Source: Flavobacteriaceae bacterium
GTDB lineage: Bacteria > Bacteroidota > Bacteroidia > Flavobacteriales > Flavobacteriaceae
NCBI GenBank assembly: GCA_028280265.1
Contig: JANQMD010000004.1
Location: 1 to 64,000, forward strand
Length of the DNA stretch: 64,000 nucleotides
Reading direction: 5' to 3'
Each line of letters begins with the position of its first letter. Within the stretch, counting starts at the first letter, position 1. Position numbers and translations under genes: made by a program. Positions 24,701 through 32,145 of this stretch are shown piece by piece. The notes below the pieces were generated by a model. It was given only the letters and a program-made list of their open reading frames with translations. It was not told the origin of the DNA and did not search any database.

Positions 24701-24817
24701 CCTGACCACAATGTTTTGAAAATAAAACCTCCGATGATTTTTAACAGAGAAAATGCAGATGACCTCATTTTATATTTGCACAAAATTCTAAAAGAAGATT
24801 ACATGAAAATTTTATAG
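21794..24817 (+). CDS. Three-domain fusion: hydroxylysine-kinase-like, LytM/M23-like, class III phospho-lyase-like
   Basis: This 1007-residue protein has three parts. Residues about 1-330 form an APH-type kinase with H200-N-D202 in VIHNDANDNNIL and LIDFGDAI, like human hydroxylysine kinase. Residues about 400-560 are LytM/M23-like with zinc ligands H438 and D442 (HLGIDFW) and H528/H530 (HLHF). Residues about 590-1000 are a class III aminotransferase fold with PLP lysine K847 (TIGKPFGNGHP), like phosphohydroxylysine or phosphoethanolamine phospho-lyases. Kinase plus phospho-lyase would phosphorylate and then eliminate phosphate and ammonia from hydroxylysine or ethanolamine. The M23 domain has no signal peptide, so its role is unclear. 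ATG 21794 is chosen over an upstream TTG. Confidence 0.85.
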   Translation: MNYQNLKISRKEASDILDKLYGIQGEISELPGDIDFNFRVKTNQGVFILKVSRPTQDVEELEFQGALLEHLESFQEIVAPKMIRSKRDVTLEDYLDSSGNTRKVRLLTWIKGRLWSTVNPQSSQLRFSLGCECGRLTKALESFDHAKAHRNFEWDVAQSLWTGEKLHFFDGENREILKYFQQLFKDHLPEYEQLRKSVIHNDANDNNILVSSDIIDPKVAALIDFGDAIHTQSINDLAIACAYGVMNHNDPLEAALRIVAGYHHSFPLLEEELNHLFSCIAMRLVISVTKSAMAKANEPENEYLRISEQPAWEVLKKWYTIHPDFALFSFRNACGFSAHPKEKNFYNWAKKQHYSLVDLFPSIAREEIQLLDLSMSSTWIGHRSNFNDLDLFQFKIDQLQKEHPNKIIAGGYLEPRPLYTSSAYDKVGNYGRESRTVHLGIDFWLPEYTPVHALFDGEVVTATNDAGDKEYGGLIILKHQIEDFTFFTLYGHNTPESVLKHTLGDVIKKGDKICELANYPENGNWAPHLHFQIMLSMLDYKNDFPGVAYPRQKEIWKSFCPDPNLLFKLENLVTQYGTPKKELINFREKHLGKSLSLHYKDPLKIVRGDGIYLMDEYGYKYLDTINNVAHVGHEHPAITKAAQDQIPVLNTNTRYVHENIIKLSEELLKTLPPELSVIHFVNSGSEANELAIRMAKVVTGGKDIIASEIGYHGNTNTCVDISSYKFDGKGGNGAPEHTHIFPLPDRFRGKYTGENCGERYADEVQKCIDRIHQKGRNVGGLIVESIISCGGQIELPDNFLKSAYEHVRNVGGLCIADEVQVGLGRVGHTFWGFQLHDVVPDILTIGKPFGNGHPIAAVICTQEVATQFANGMEYFNTFGGNPVSCAIAREVLLTVTREKLQENALTIGDYLKKELKTLQQEFPIIGDIRGQGFFLGIELVDRNKDPLPNQTSYLVHRMKEHGILMSSDGPDHNVLKIKPPMIFNRENADDLILYLHKILKEDYMKIL

Positions 24818-24973
24818 ATATCGATTCGTAAAAAGGTATGTTAAAATTCTCTACTTATAAGGTCTAAATCTTATTTCTTCACTTTAAAAATGTATTTTTA
24901 TCTCAATAATTCAACTAATGAAAAGTTTGTATTAATCTGTAATTATCGATAGGACTTATTATTTAAAACGAAT

Positions 24974-25154
24974 GAAAAAATTGGTTCTTTAAAAGCGGGG
25001 AAATTAGCAGACTTAATTGTCTTAAATAAAACCCTTAGATGGTATTGAAAATACCAGTTCTATTATTTACACTATGATCAATGTTCATTTGCATGATGTT
25101 TCTGAGATAAATAAAGTAGAAAACTATGACAAAAAGCGAACAAATTTTTGTTGA
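24974..25154 (+). pseudogene. C-terminal remnant of an amidohydrolase
   Basis: The sequence reads EKIGSLKAGKLADLIVLNK (24974-25030), then after a frame change NPLDGIENTSSIIYTMIN and HLHDVSEINKVENYD to a TGA at 25152-25154. This is the conserved C-terminal end of imidazolonepropionase-like metal-dependent hydrolases. The frame is broken by apparent single-base losses in an A run and a T run near 25028-25037. The rest of the gene is missing. The other parts of the 415-bp gap (24818-25232) show no feature. Confidence 0.8.
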
Positions 25155-25232
25155 GAGCATGAGAAATACAGTCGAGAAGTTTCTTTTAGTTACACATACA
25201 GCATTCGGTATCACATATTATTAATTTAAATT

Positions 25233-26627
25233 ATGAAAAGAAAGTTTTTAGAAAAAGCAACCTTCGTCCTTATTCTGTCCTTATTATTTGTGGGTTGTGT
25301 AAAAAAAGAATCCACGAATGTTGAGACTACCATCCTAGAAAATTTCGAATCTGGAAGTATTGGGCTGGTGAATAAAATAAGCAATGTAGAATGGGAAATT
25401 CATCTTGCTGATGATAATGATAATGCAAGTTTACCAGATAGATGGAGAAATTGGTGGTACATTAAACTTGAAAATGCATCAACACAAGATCCAATAATGC
25501 TAACCCTAAAAAATAGAGGCTGGCCTTATTATTACTTACCTGTTTATTCATACAATCAGGTAGATTGGATACGCTTTACAGAAGAAGAAGTTCTCCAAAA
25601 TGCTAACAAAGAGCTTATCATCAACAAAAAATTTGATCGTAAAGATGTTTGGATCGCTCGATTCTATCCTTACACATATACTAATCTAAAAAATTACATC
25701 ACTACAATAGAAAACAGTCCGTATATTACGATCCAAACACCTGGTGTTTCCCAACAAGGAAAACCTATTTATGTCTTTAAAATAACGGACTCTAGCATTC
25801 CTGTTACCAATAAAAAAAGAGTTTTTATTCATGCCAGAACTCATCCGGCAGAAACTTCTCCTTCGTTCTTATTGGAAGGGTTTATCAACTTTCTCTTGTC
25901 TGGCAACAGCAAAGCAACTCAAATACTTTCTGAAATTGAATTTCATATTTTCCCAATGCAAAATGTAGATGGGGTAATTGCTGGAAATTATAGATCTACA
26001 CCTCTTTCCGAAAATTTAGAAGTTTTATGGGATTATAATACCGTAAATCCAATTGATTTAAATAGTACAGTTCCTGTTGAAGTGGCTCTTGTACACAATT
26101 ATGCCAAGTCATTAATGACTAATGGTGGACCTCCAGTTTCCATAGCACTTAATTTACATGCTTCTAATAGTGAACCTACTATTCGACCTTTCTTTTTTCC
26201 TCATTTTGGTCCAGAATCATTGGGGTATTCTAAAACGGAAGCTTCCTTGTGGAAGAAGCACGTAGGGTTCATTAGTCTACTAACAAATCGTTTCGGATCA
26301 GATAAAATAGAACCTATTCCTCAACAGGGAGGTAGAGGCTTTACCAATCATAAATTTCCAGAAACTTGGTGGTGGACGAACTTTCAAAATAACGTCATGG
26401 CTATCACCATGGAAATGACTTATGGAAAATGGGGATATACCTCCAAATGGGTAGATATTAATGATATGAAAGATTTAGGAATCTCTTTAGCTCTGAGTAT
26501 TCAAGATTATTCTAATAGAACATTTGATAGATTGCCTCAATTTATTGGTCCTCGAAATAGAGACTTGAATCTTTTAAGATATCCTCTTCTCTATCCGCCA
26601 TTAGCAGAATATGAATTAAAAAATTAA
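25233..26627 (+). CDS. M14-family (CCP-like) zinc carboxypeptidase lipoprotein
   Basis: This 464-residue protein has lipobox Cys22 (LLFVGC). Residues about 35-150 form a beta-rich N-terminal domain (WRNWWYIKLENA, GWPYYYLPVYSYN), as in cytosolic-carboxypeptidase-like M14 enzymes. The zinc ligands are H204 and E207 (HARTHPAETSP) and H309 (LNLHAS), and the catalytic Glu is E394 (MEMTYG). The family removes C-terminal residues from peptides or proteins. Envelope location and a nearby hydroxyproline cluster suggest peptide digestion. Confidence 0.85.
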   Translation: MKRKFLEKATFVLILSLLFVGCVKKESTNVETTILENFESGSIGLVNKISNVEWEIHLADDNDNASLPDRWRNWWYIKLENASTQDPIMLTLKNRGWPYYYLPVYSYNQVDWIRFTEEEVLQNANKELIINKKFDRKDVWIARFYPYTYTNLKNYITTIENSPYITIQTPGVSQQGKPIYVFKITDSSIPVTNKKRVFIHARTHPAETSPSFLLEGFINFLLSGNSKATQILSEIEFHIFPMQNVDGVIAGNYRSTPLSENLEVLWDYNTVNPIDLNSTVPVEVALVHNYAKSLMTNGGPPVSIALNLHASNSEPTIRPFFFPHFGPESLGYSKTEASLWKKHVGFISLLTNRFGSDKIEPIPQQGGRGFTNHKFPETWWWTNFQNNVMAITMEMTYGKWGYTSKWVDINDMKDLGISLALSIQDYSNRTFDRLPQFIGPRNRDLNLLRYPLLYPPLAEYELKN

Positions 26628-26707
26628 ATCTAGTTAAATTTTAATTTTACTAAGAATCGTCATAAATAAAATAGGTATCTTCGAAATCTAAATCACTCGT
26701 ATAGAAA

Positions 26708-27727
26708 ATGAAAAAATTATCATATATAGTGCTAGCTCTGCTTACATTAATGAGCTGTAAACAAGAACCCAAAGACTACGTTACATTTTCTGGAAAAATC
26801 ACAAATCCAAATTCAGATTCTATAATCGTAATTTCAAGAGCGGATAGAAGCTTTAAAAAACTTATTAAAGTTAATAAGGATGGTAGTTTTAGTGACACTC
26901 TTAAAATTGCCAATGGCATACATAGCTTCTTTGATGGAAGTGAAGCTGCTACATTGTACTTAAAAAATGGTTTTGACATAAGCGTTACACTAGACACAAA
27001 ACAGTTTGATGAAACTATTGTCTATACTGGTGAAGGAAGTGAAGCGAATAATTATCTAGCTCAAAAATCATTGTCACAAGAGAAGATGTTTAATGATGAT
27101 GCCATGTTCGTCTTGGAAAAAGAAAAATTCACTGAACGAATGGCCTCCATTGAAAATGATTTCATGAAAGCTCTAGAAGAAACTAAAGGTTTGGATGCTA
27201 GTTTTGTTGAAGCAGAGAAGAGTGATTTCATGAATTTAAAAGGATATCTTTTCAAGTTCAACGAAGAGAAGTATTTTCTTCACACTGTTTTAGGAAAAGG
27301 AAAATCTTCTCCTAAGTTTATCAGTTACGAAAATAATGCGGGTGGTTCCATGTCATTAGATGACTTAAAAGGAAAGTATGTATATATTGACGTTTGGGCG
27401 ACTTGGTGTGGTCCTTGTAAATATGAAATTCCCTATTTGAAACAAGTTGAAAAAGATTACCATGACAAAGACATTCAGTTTGTGAGTATTTCCATTGATA
27501 AGAAAAAAGATTATGATAAATGGAAAACAATGATTAAAGATAAAGAACTAGGAGGCATTCAATTATTGGCAGACAATGACTGGAAATCTGAGTTTATCTT
27601 GAATTATAAAATCAACGGGATTCCTCGTTTTATCTTGGTAGATCCAAAAGGTAATATTGTTACCGCTGATGCTCCAAGGCCCTCTAATAAAAAATTAAGA
27701 GATTTGTTTGATAGTTTAGATATTTAA
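26708..27727 (+). CDS. TlpA-family thioredoxin lipoprotein
   Basis: This 339-residue protein has a lipobox at Cys17 (LTLMSCKQ). An N-terminal DUF4369-like beta domain (about 20-110) and a helical linker lead to a TlpA/AhpC-type thioredoxin domain with C234-G-P-C237 (WATWCGPCKYE) and the cis-Pro segment INGIPRF. It is a predicted periplasmic disulfide reductase, a very common lipoprotein layout in Bacteroidota. It has its own upstream gap of 80 bp and no obvious partner gene. Confidence 0.88.
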   Translation: MKKLSYIVLALLTLMSCKQEPKDYVTFSGKITNPNSDSIIVISRADRSFKKLIKVNKDGSFSDTLKIANGIHSFFDGSEAATLYLKNGFDISVTLDTKQFDETIVYTGEGSEANNYLAQKSLSQEKMFNDDAMFVLEKEKFTERMASIENDFMKALEETKGLDASFVEAEKSDFMNLKGYLFKFNEEKYFLHTVLGKGKSSPKFISYENNAGGSMSLDDLKGKYVYIDVWATWCGPCKYEIPYLKQVEKDYHDKDIQFVSISIDKKKDYDKWKTMIKDKELGGIQLLADNDWKSEFILNYKINGIPRFILVDPKGNIVTADAPRPSNKKLRDLFDSLDI

Positions 27728-27801
27728 ACTGCACATATCGCAAAAAGTTATAAAAAACATTTTCAATTACAATTGAATAACTTGTATTCACAACGAACCT
27801 T

Positions 27802-29058
27802 ATGAGTAAAGAAAAACATTTTAAAAAGGTATTGGCTGCGGGTCTTATTGGTAATATCTTAGAATGGTACGATTTTGCCGTGTATGGCTTTTTTGCTTCA
27901 ACCATAGCAACACAATTTTTTCCATCAGATAACGAAACCACCTCTTTAATAGCTGCCTTTGGTGCTTTTGCCGCTGGTTTTTTAATGCGTCCTATCGGTG
28001 CTATTTTCTTCGGAAGAATAGGAGATGTTGTCGGGAGAAAAAAAATGTTATTTCTTTCCGTTATGCTAATGGCCATACCAACTTTTATCATAGGAGTACT
28101 TCCCACTCATGATCAAATTGGGTTTAGTGCTGCTATTTTAATGGTGTTGATGAGAATGCTACAAGGACTTTCCGTTGGAGGAGAATATACAGGATCTATT
28201 GTTTTTTTAATCGAGCATGCTCCTAAAGACAAAAGAGGTTTTTTTAGCTCTTTTAGTATGACGGGAGCAACTCTAGGAATTTTGCTAGGGTCTGGGTTTG
28301 GCGCTTTAATTACCAGTATGCTAACCGAAGCCGAGTTAGCCTCATGGGGATGGCGAATTCCTTTTTTGGTAGGTATTTCTATTGGACTGGTTGGTTTCTT
28401 AATTCGTAAAGGGTTACCAGAAGCTCCTGTTCAAAGTGAAAAAACTTCGTCTCCGTTGAAAGAGGTTTTTTCTTCTAAGTATAAAAAACCCATGTTACAA
28501 TCTGTAGGCTTAAATACAATGGGAGCTGTCAGTTTTTATCTTATTTTTATCTATCTAGCTACTTGGTTGGTTCAAGAAGTACATGAGACAAAAGTTATTG
28601 CTTTGGATATTAACACCATTAGCCTTTTTATTCTATTAATTGCAGTTCCATTATTTGCCAAACTATCTGATAAAGTAGGAAGAAAACCTATGCTGATCAC
28701 GGGTTCCATTTTAATGGCCATTCTGGCGTATCCGCTCATCTGGCTAATGCACCACCACGAATTTTGGATGATTTTAACTGGTCAAGCAATTTTTGCTATT
28801 GTTTTAGCCATTTTCGCAAGTACCATCCCTGCATTTATGACAGAGTTATTTCCATCAAAAATTAGAGCAAGTGCTACTAGTATTAGTTACAATATTCCTT
28901 ACGCTATTTTTGGAGGAACAGCTCCTATGGTTGCAGTTTGGATCATTTCCGTTACAGGAAATGCAGATGCAATTGCAGGATATTTGATCATTGTTTCATT
29001 AGTATCATTTTTCATTGCATTAAAAGTTAAAGAGACAAAAGGAAAAGATTTAGATTAG
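27802..29058 (+). CDS. MFS transporter, metabolite:H+ symporter (ProP-like) type
   Basis: This 418-residue protein has 12 predicted helices. The N-terminal signature is LEWYDFAVYGFFAST, followed by GFLMRPIGAIFFGRIGDVVGRKK, the MHS-group loop 2-3 motif. SVGGEYTG and LFPSKIRASATSI also fit. Relatives carry proline, betaine or carboxylates. Because it sits at the convergent end of the hydroxyproline genes, hydroxyproline or proline uptake is a reasonable inference, not shown. The 66-residue membrane gene follows after 18 bp. Confidence 0.85.
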   Translation: MSKEKHFKKVLAAGLIGNILEWYDFAVYGFFASTIATQFFPSDNETTSLIAAFGAFAAGFLMRPIGAIFFGRIGDVVGRKKMLFLSVMLMAIPTFIIGVLPTHDQIGFSAAILMVLMRMLQGLSVGGEYTGSIVFLIEHAPKDKRGFFSSFSMTGATLGILLGSGFGALITSMLTEAELASWGWRIPFLVGISIGLVGFLIRKGLPEAPVQSEKTSSPLKEVFSSKYKKPMLQSVGLNTMGAVSFYLIFIYLATWLVQEVHETKVIALDINTISLFILLIAVPLFAKLSDKVGRKPMLITGSILMAILAYPLIWLMHHHEFWMILTGQAIFAIVLAIFASTIPAFMTELFPSKIRASATSISYNIPYAIFGGTAPMVAVWIISVTGNADAIAGYLIIVSLVSFFIALKVKETKGKDLD

Positions 29059-29076
29059 CTATACAAGTCATTGGTC

Positions 29077-29277
29077 ATGAAGAAATCGAAAAAAGAAACC
29101 AAAGGAATGCTATGGATTCTATTAGGTATGCTGTTTTCAATTACTAGCTCTGTTATGATATCCGTTTGGAAAGATTCTGGCTTTATCCCAGTTATTGTTT
29201 CTTTTTTAGGAATCATTGTAATTGTTTATGGGCTTTTTCAAATTTTAAAGGCTAATAGAAAAAATAAGGGAATTTAA
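29077..29277 (+). CDS. Small two-helix membrane protein
   Basis: This 66-residue protein has a lysine-rich N-terminus, two hydrophobic helices (about 11-28 and 36-55) and a basic C-terminus. The ATG at 29077 is chosen over an upstream TTG. It follows the MFS gene after 18 bp, so the two are probably co-transcribed and it may be an accessory subunit. No family is recognised. Confidence 0.6.
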   Translation: MKKSKKETKGMLWILLGMLFSITSSVMISVWKDSGFIPVIVSFLGIIVIVYGLFQILKANRKNKGI

Positions 29278-29298
29278 ACCTAAGCTGTATAAAATCCT

Positions 29299-30546
29299 CT
29301 AAAACTTCCTCTCAACTTGAAATGGAGCTAGATCCAATGACGTATTCTGTTCTGAAATAATCTCTGTCACTAATTTTCCTGTAGCAGGTCCCATACTCCA
29401 ACCCATCATTGCATGTCCCGTAGCAATCACTAGGTTTTTGCATTTTGAAACTCGTCCGATGTATGGTAATCCATCTGGCGTGACTGGTCGTAAACCACAT
29501 TGTGCTTCTTCTTTTTCTTGCGTGTTAATTTTCAGGTCTTTATAATATCGTTCACCTGCTTTTGCAATGGCATTGACACGAATTGGATTGATCTTGTGGT
29601 TGATTCCCCCTATTTCCATGGTTCCTGCAAAGCGAGTAAATCCATCCATAGGAGTCACCGCTACTTTTGCTTCTAGTAGAACTGCTGGCATGCTAATTCC
29701 TGTATCGCGATGCACATTGATTCTATATCCTTTTCCTGCTTGCAACAACATTTTAACGCCTAATTTTTTAGTCAAAATGGGTGTCCAACTACCTGCCGCT
29801 ACCACAAATTCATCAGCCTGAATTTCTCTTTTGTCAGTCATCAATTTATCAATCTTGGAATAAGATGTATGAATATCTTTTACTTCTTCATTTGCAAGAA
29901 TCTCGACTCCCTTTCCTCTGAGGTAAGTCAGCATATCTTTCATAAACTGATGTGGGGTCATGTGAGCATCTGAATGGAAATGTATGGCTCCTTTGATATT
30001 CATCTCAATATCTGGTTGTAGCACTTTTACCTGTTGGGGAGTTAGGTGATTCACTTTCATTCCTAGATCAATCGCCTTTTGTCCTACGCTCCACTCTTCT
30101 TCTCCTGTTTTGTCTGTCTGATAAGCCATTAACAAGCCTTTTCTTTCGTAATGAAATTGAAAATCACCTGAGGCTTTCATTTCTTCATACAACTCTCTGC
30201 TAAGTATGTTGATGTCTTTAATAACTGGAATGGATTGAGCTACTTTTTTATGTGTTGATGAGCGTTTGAACGCAAGTCCCCATCGAAAAAAATCGACATC
30301 AAATCTAGGTTTAACATAAAAAGGACTAGCCGGGTCCAACATCCATTTTAAACCTTTGGTAATAATACCTGGTGCTGCCAAAGAGATAATATGGCTCGGA
30401 GTAATGTATCCTGCATTTACATAAGAAGCTCCTTTCGTAAAATCAGACTGATCAATTACTGTTACCTGATGTCCTTCTTTTTGTAGATAATAAGCTGTGC
30501 TTAGCCCTACAATTCCTCCTCCTATGATGACTACTTTTTTTTTCAA
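29299..30546 (-). CDS. D-hydroxyproline dehydrogenase (DadA-like FAD enzyme)
   Basis: This 415-residue FAD oxidoreductase has the N-terminal motif VVIIGGGIVGLSTAYYLQKEG. The DadA-like middle includes GYITPSHIISLAAPG, and the C-terminal FAD motif is GLRPVTPDGLPYIG, then ATGHAMMGWSMGPATG. In this operon it would oxidise cis-4-hydroxy-D-proline, the epimerase product, to 1-pyrroline-4-hydroxy-2-carboxylate. By sequence alone it could be a general D-amino-acid dehydrogenase. The four-helix-bundle gene and flanking repeats separate it from the rest of the operon. Confidence 0.85.
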   Translation of the reverse strand: MKKKVVIIGGGIVGLSTAYYLQKEGHQVTVIDQSDFTKGASYVNAGYITPSHIISLAAPGIITKGLKWMLDPASPFYVKPRFDVDFFRWGLAFKRSSTHKKVAQSIPVIKDINILSRELYEEMKASGDFQFHYERKGLLMAYQTDKTGEEEWSVGQKAIDLGMKVNHLTPQQVKVLQPDIEMNIKGAIHFHSDAHMTPHQFMKDMLTYLRGKGVEILANEEVKDIHTSYSKIDKLMTDKREIQADEFVVAAGSWTPILTKKLGVKMLLQAGKGYRINVHRDTGISMPAVLLEAKVAVTPMDGFTRFAGTMEIGGINHKINPIRVNAIAKAGERYYKDLKINTQEKEEAQCGLRPVTPDGLPYIGRVSKCKNLVIATGHAMMGWSMGPATGKLVTEIISEQNTSLDLAPFQVERKF

Positions 30547-30549
30547 TGA

Positions 30550-31039
30550 TATAGTGAATTAATGACTTAATAATCAAATGAATTAATGATATAATAAATA
30601 ATTGATTGAATAGTTAATATGATTTTGAATTCTTTCGGGCTTTTGATACTATTTTCAAAATTTCTAGATTTTCATTAATCAATGATTTTACTTCTTCGTT
30701 ACTTACATATTTTGTGTCTCTCAGCATTTCTAGCCAAAATAAGGTTTCATCAGCTTCTTCAACAACAATAGACATTTTTGAAAAAAACTCTCTTTGTGAT
30801 CTTGCTACACATGTTGCTCTGTAATTCGCTGCAGTGGATGTAACTGATCGAATCATCTGCTTTCCAATAACTCTAGTCGAATCTGTTTTTTTGATTTGAT
30901 CATAAAACAAAATCACATCAATGGCTAACTGCTTTGTTCTACTTTTAACTTTCTCGATAAATTCTGATTTTTCATTTCTCATAGCTTTCAATTTTAATGA
31001 TTTAATAAGCAATAATATAGTGAATTAATAATTTAATAA
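30550..31039. repeat. 24-bp direct repeats flanking the four-helix-bundle gene
   Basis: TATAGTGAATTAAT followed by GACTTAATAA (30550-30573) and by AATTTAATAA (31016-31039) match at 22 of 24 positions in the same orientation, 466 bp apart. They bracket the S23-like gene. The layout looks like an insertion that duplicated the sequence upstream of the DadA-like gene. Confidence 0.75.
30614..30982 (-). CDS. Four-helix-bundle protein (S23/IVP/Avd-like)
   Basis: This 122-residue helical protein shows the S23 pattern RTKQLAIDVILFYDQI, IGKQMIRSVTSTAANYRA, FFSKMSIVVEEADETLFWLEML. Relatives are encoded in 23S rRNA intervening sequences or act as accessory proteins (Avd) in diversity-generating retroelements; neither an rRNA nor a reverse transcriptase is present here. 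It interrupts the hydroxyproline operon and is flanked by 24-bp direct repeats, so it looks mobile. The ATG at 30982 is preferred to an upstream start. Confidence 0.85.
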   Translation of the reverse strand: MRNEKSEFIEKVKSRTKQLAIDVILFYDQIKKTDSTRVIGKQMIRSVTSTAANYRATCVARSQREFFSKMSIVVEEADETLFWLEMLRDTKYVSNEEVKSLINENLEILKIVSKARKNSKSY

Positions 31040-31134
31040 ATCTAAAATAATTTAACCTCATACTGTTCACTACCATTTTCTTACCAGTTTACCATTTGCT
31101 CATCCTTTCATTAGATCATTAGCTTATTAATTCA

Positions 31135-32145
31135 TTAAATCACTGAAAACCCATGAGCATACGGATCATCTTCATCATCAATTATAATAGTATTGTATCC
31201 ATAAATCTTAGCCCATCCTTTTACACTGGGTACAACAGCTGGAAAACTCCCCACCTGAGTTACCTCTTCAACACATCCAACAAATGTACTTCCGATAAAG
31301 CTTTCATGAATATACTCTTGACCTTTCTCTAAGAGTCCTTTTGCATGCAATTGTGCCAATCGAGCGGAAGTTCCTGTTCCACATGGAGATCTGTCGATGG
31401 CTTTGTCTCCGTAAAATACCGCATTTCTCCCATCCGAATCTTTACTCATCACTTCACCTGTCCATTGCAAATGCGTTACATTACGAATGGTCTCATCCTC
31501 TGGATGTACAAACAGATCTGGGTACCTCTTATTGATTCGATCTCGGACTACTTGAGAGTATTGCACTATTTGATTCGCAGTAAAATCGTGAATTCCTGAA
31601 AAGTTTTTTTGAGGGTCAAAAATGGCATAAAAATTACCGCCATAAGCAACGTCAAAAGTTAACTCACCGAGATCAGGGCAATGCACCGTTAAACTTTCAG
31701 CGACTAAGAAACTTTTCACATTGGTTAATTTTACCCAATCCACTTTACTTCCTGTTTGCTGATAATCAATGATCACCAATCCAGCTGGAGCCTCCATTCT
31801 AATCTTTCCAGGTGTTTTAGGAGTTATCAAACCTTCTTCAATAGCAATGGTAATGGTACCAATCGTTCCGTGTCCGCACATAGGCAAACTACCAGATGTT
31901 TCCAAGAATAGAATGGCAAAATCATTCTCAGGATTGTGAGGCGGATATAAAAAGGAGCCGCTCATCATGTCATGACCTCTTGGTTCGAACATCAAACCTT
32001 TACGAATCCAATCATATTCCTTGATAAAATGCTGACGCTTCTCACTCATGGTCTTTCCTATCAAAGGTGGGTGATTGCTTTTTACCACTCTAACAGGATT
32101 TCCGCAAGTGTGTCCATCAATACATTCAAAAACACTCCTACTCAT
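31135..32145 (-). CDS. 4-hydroxyproline 2-epimerase
   Basis: This 336-residue proline-racemase-family enzyme interconverts trans-4-hydroxy-L-proline and cis-4-hydroxy-D-proline. Both catalytic cysteines are present: C90 in LPMCGHGTIG and the second in DRSPCGTGTSA. That argues for epimerase and against the dehydratase members, which have lost the first Cys. The ATG at 32145 gives an 8-bp overlap (ATGAGTAG) with the DUF885 gene and fits the family start FECIDGHTCGNPVR. It supplies the substrate for the DadA-like dehydrogenase. Confidence 0.93.
   Translation of the reverse strand: MSRSVFECIDGHTCGNPVRVVKSNHPPLIGKTMSEKRQHFIKEYDWIRKGLMFEPRGHDMMSGSFLYPPHNPENDFAILFLETSGSLPMCGHGTIGTITIAIEEGLITPKTPGKIRMEAPAGLVIIDYQQTGSKVDWVKLTNVKSFLVAESLTVHCPDLGELTFDVAYGGNFYAIFDPQKNFSGIHDFTANQIVQYSQVVRDRINKRYPDLFVHPEDETIRNVTHLQWTGEVMSKDSDGRNAVFYGDKAIDRSPCGTGTSARLAQLHAKGLLEKGQEYIHESFIGSTFVGCVEEVTQVGSFPAVVPSVKGWAKIYGYNTIIIDDEDDPYAHGFSVI

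Noticed and set aside
30614..30982. S23-like gene as part of a diversity-generating retroelement
   Set aside because: No reverse transcriptase, template repeat or variable repeat is found around it.
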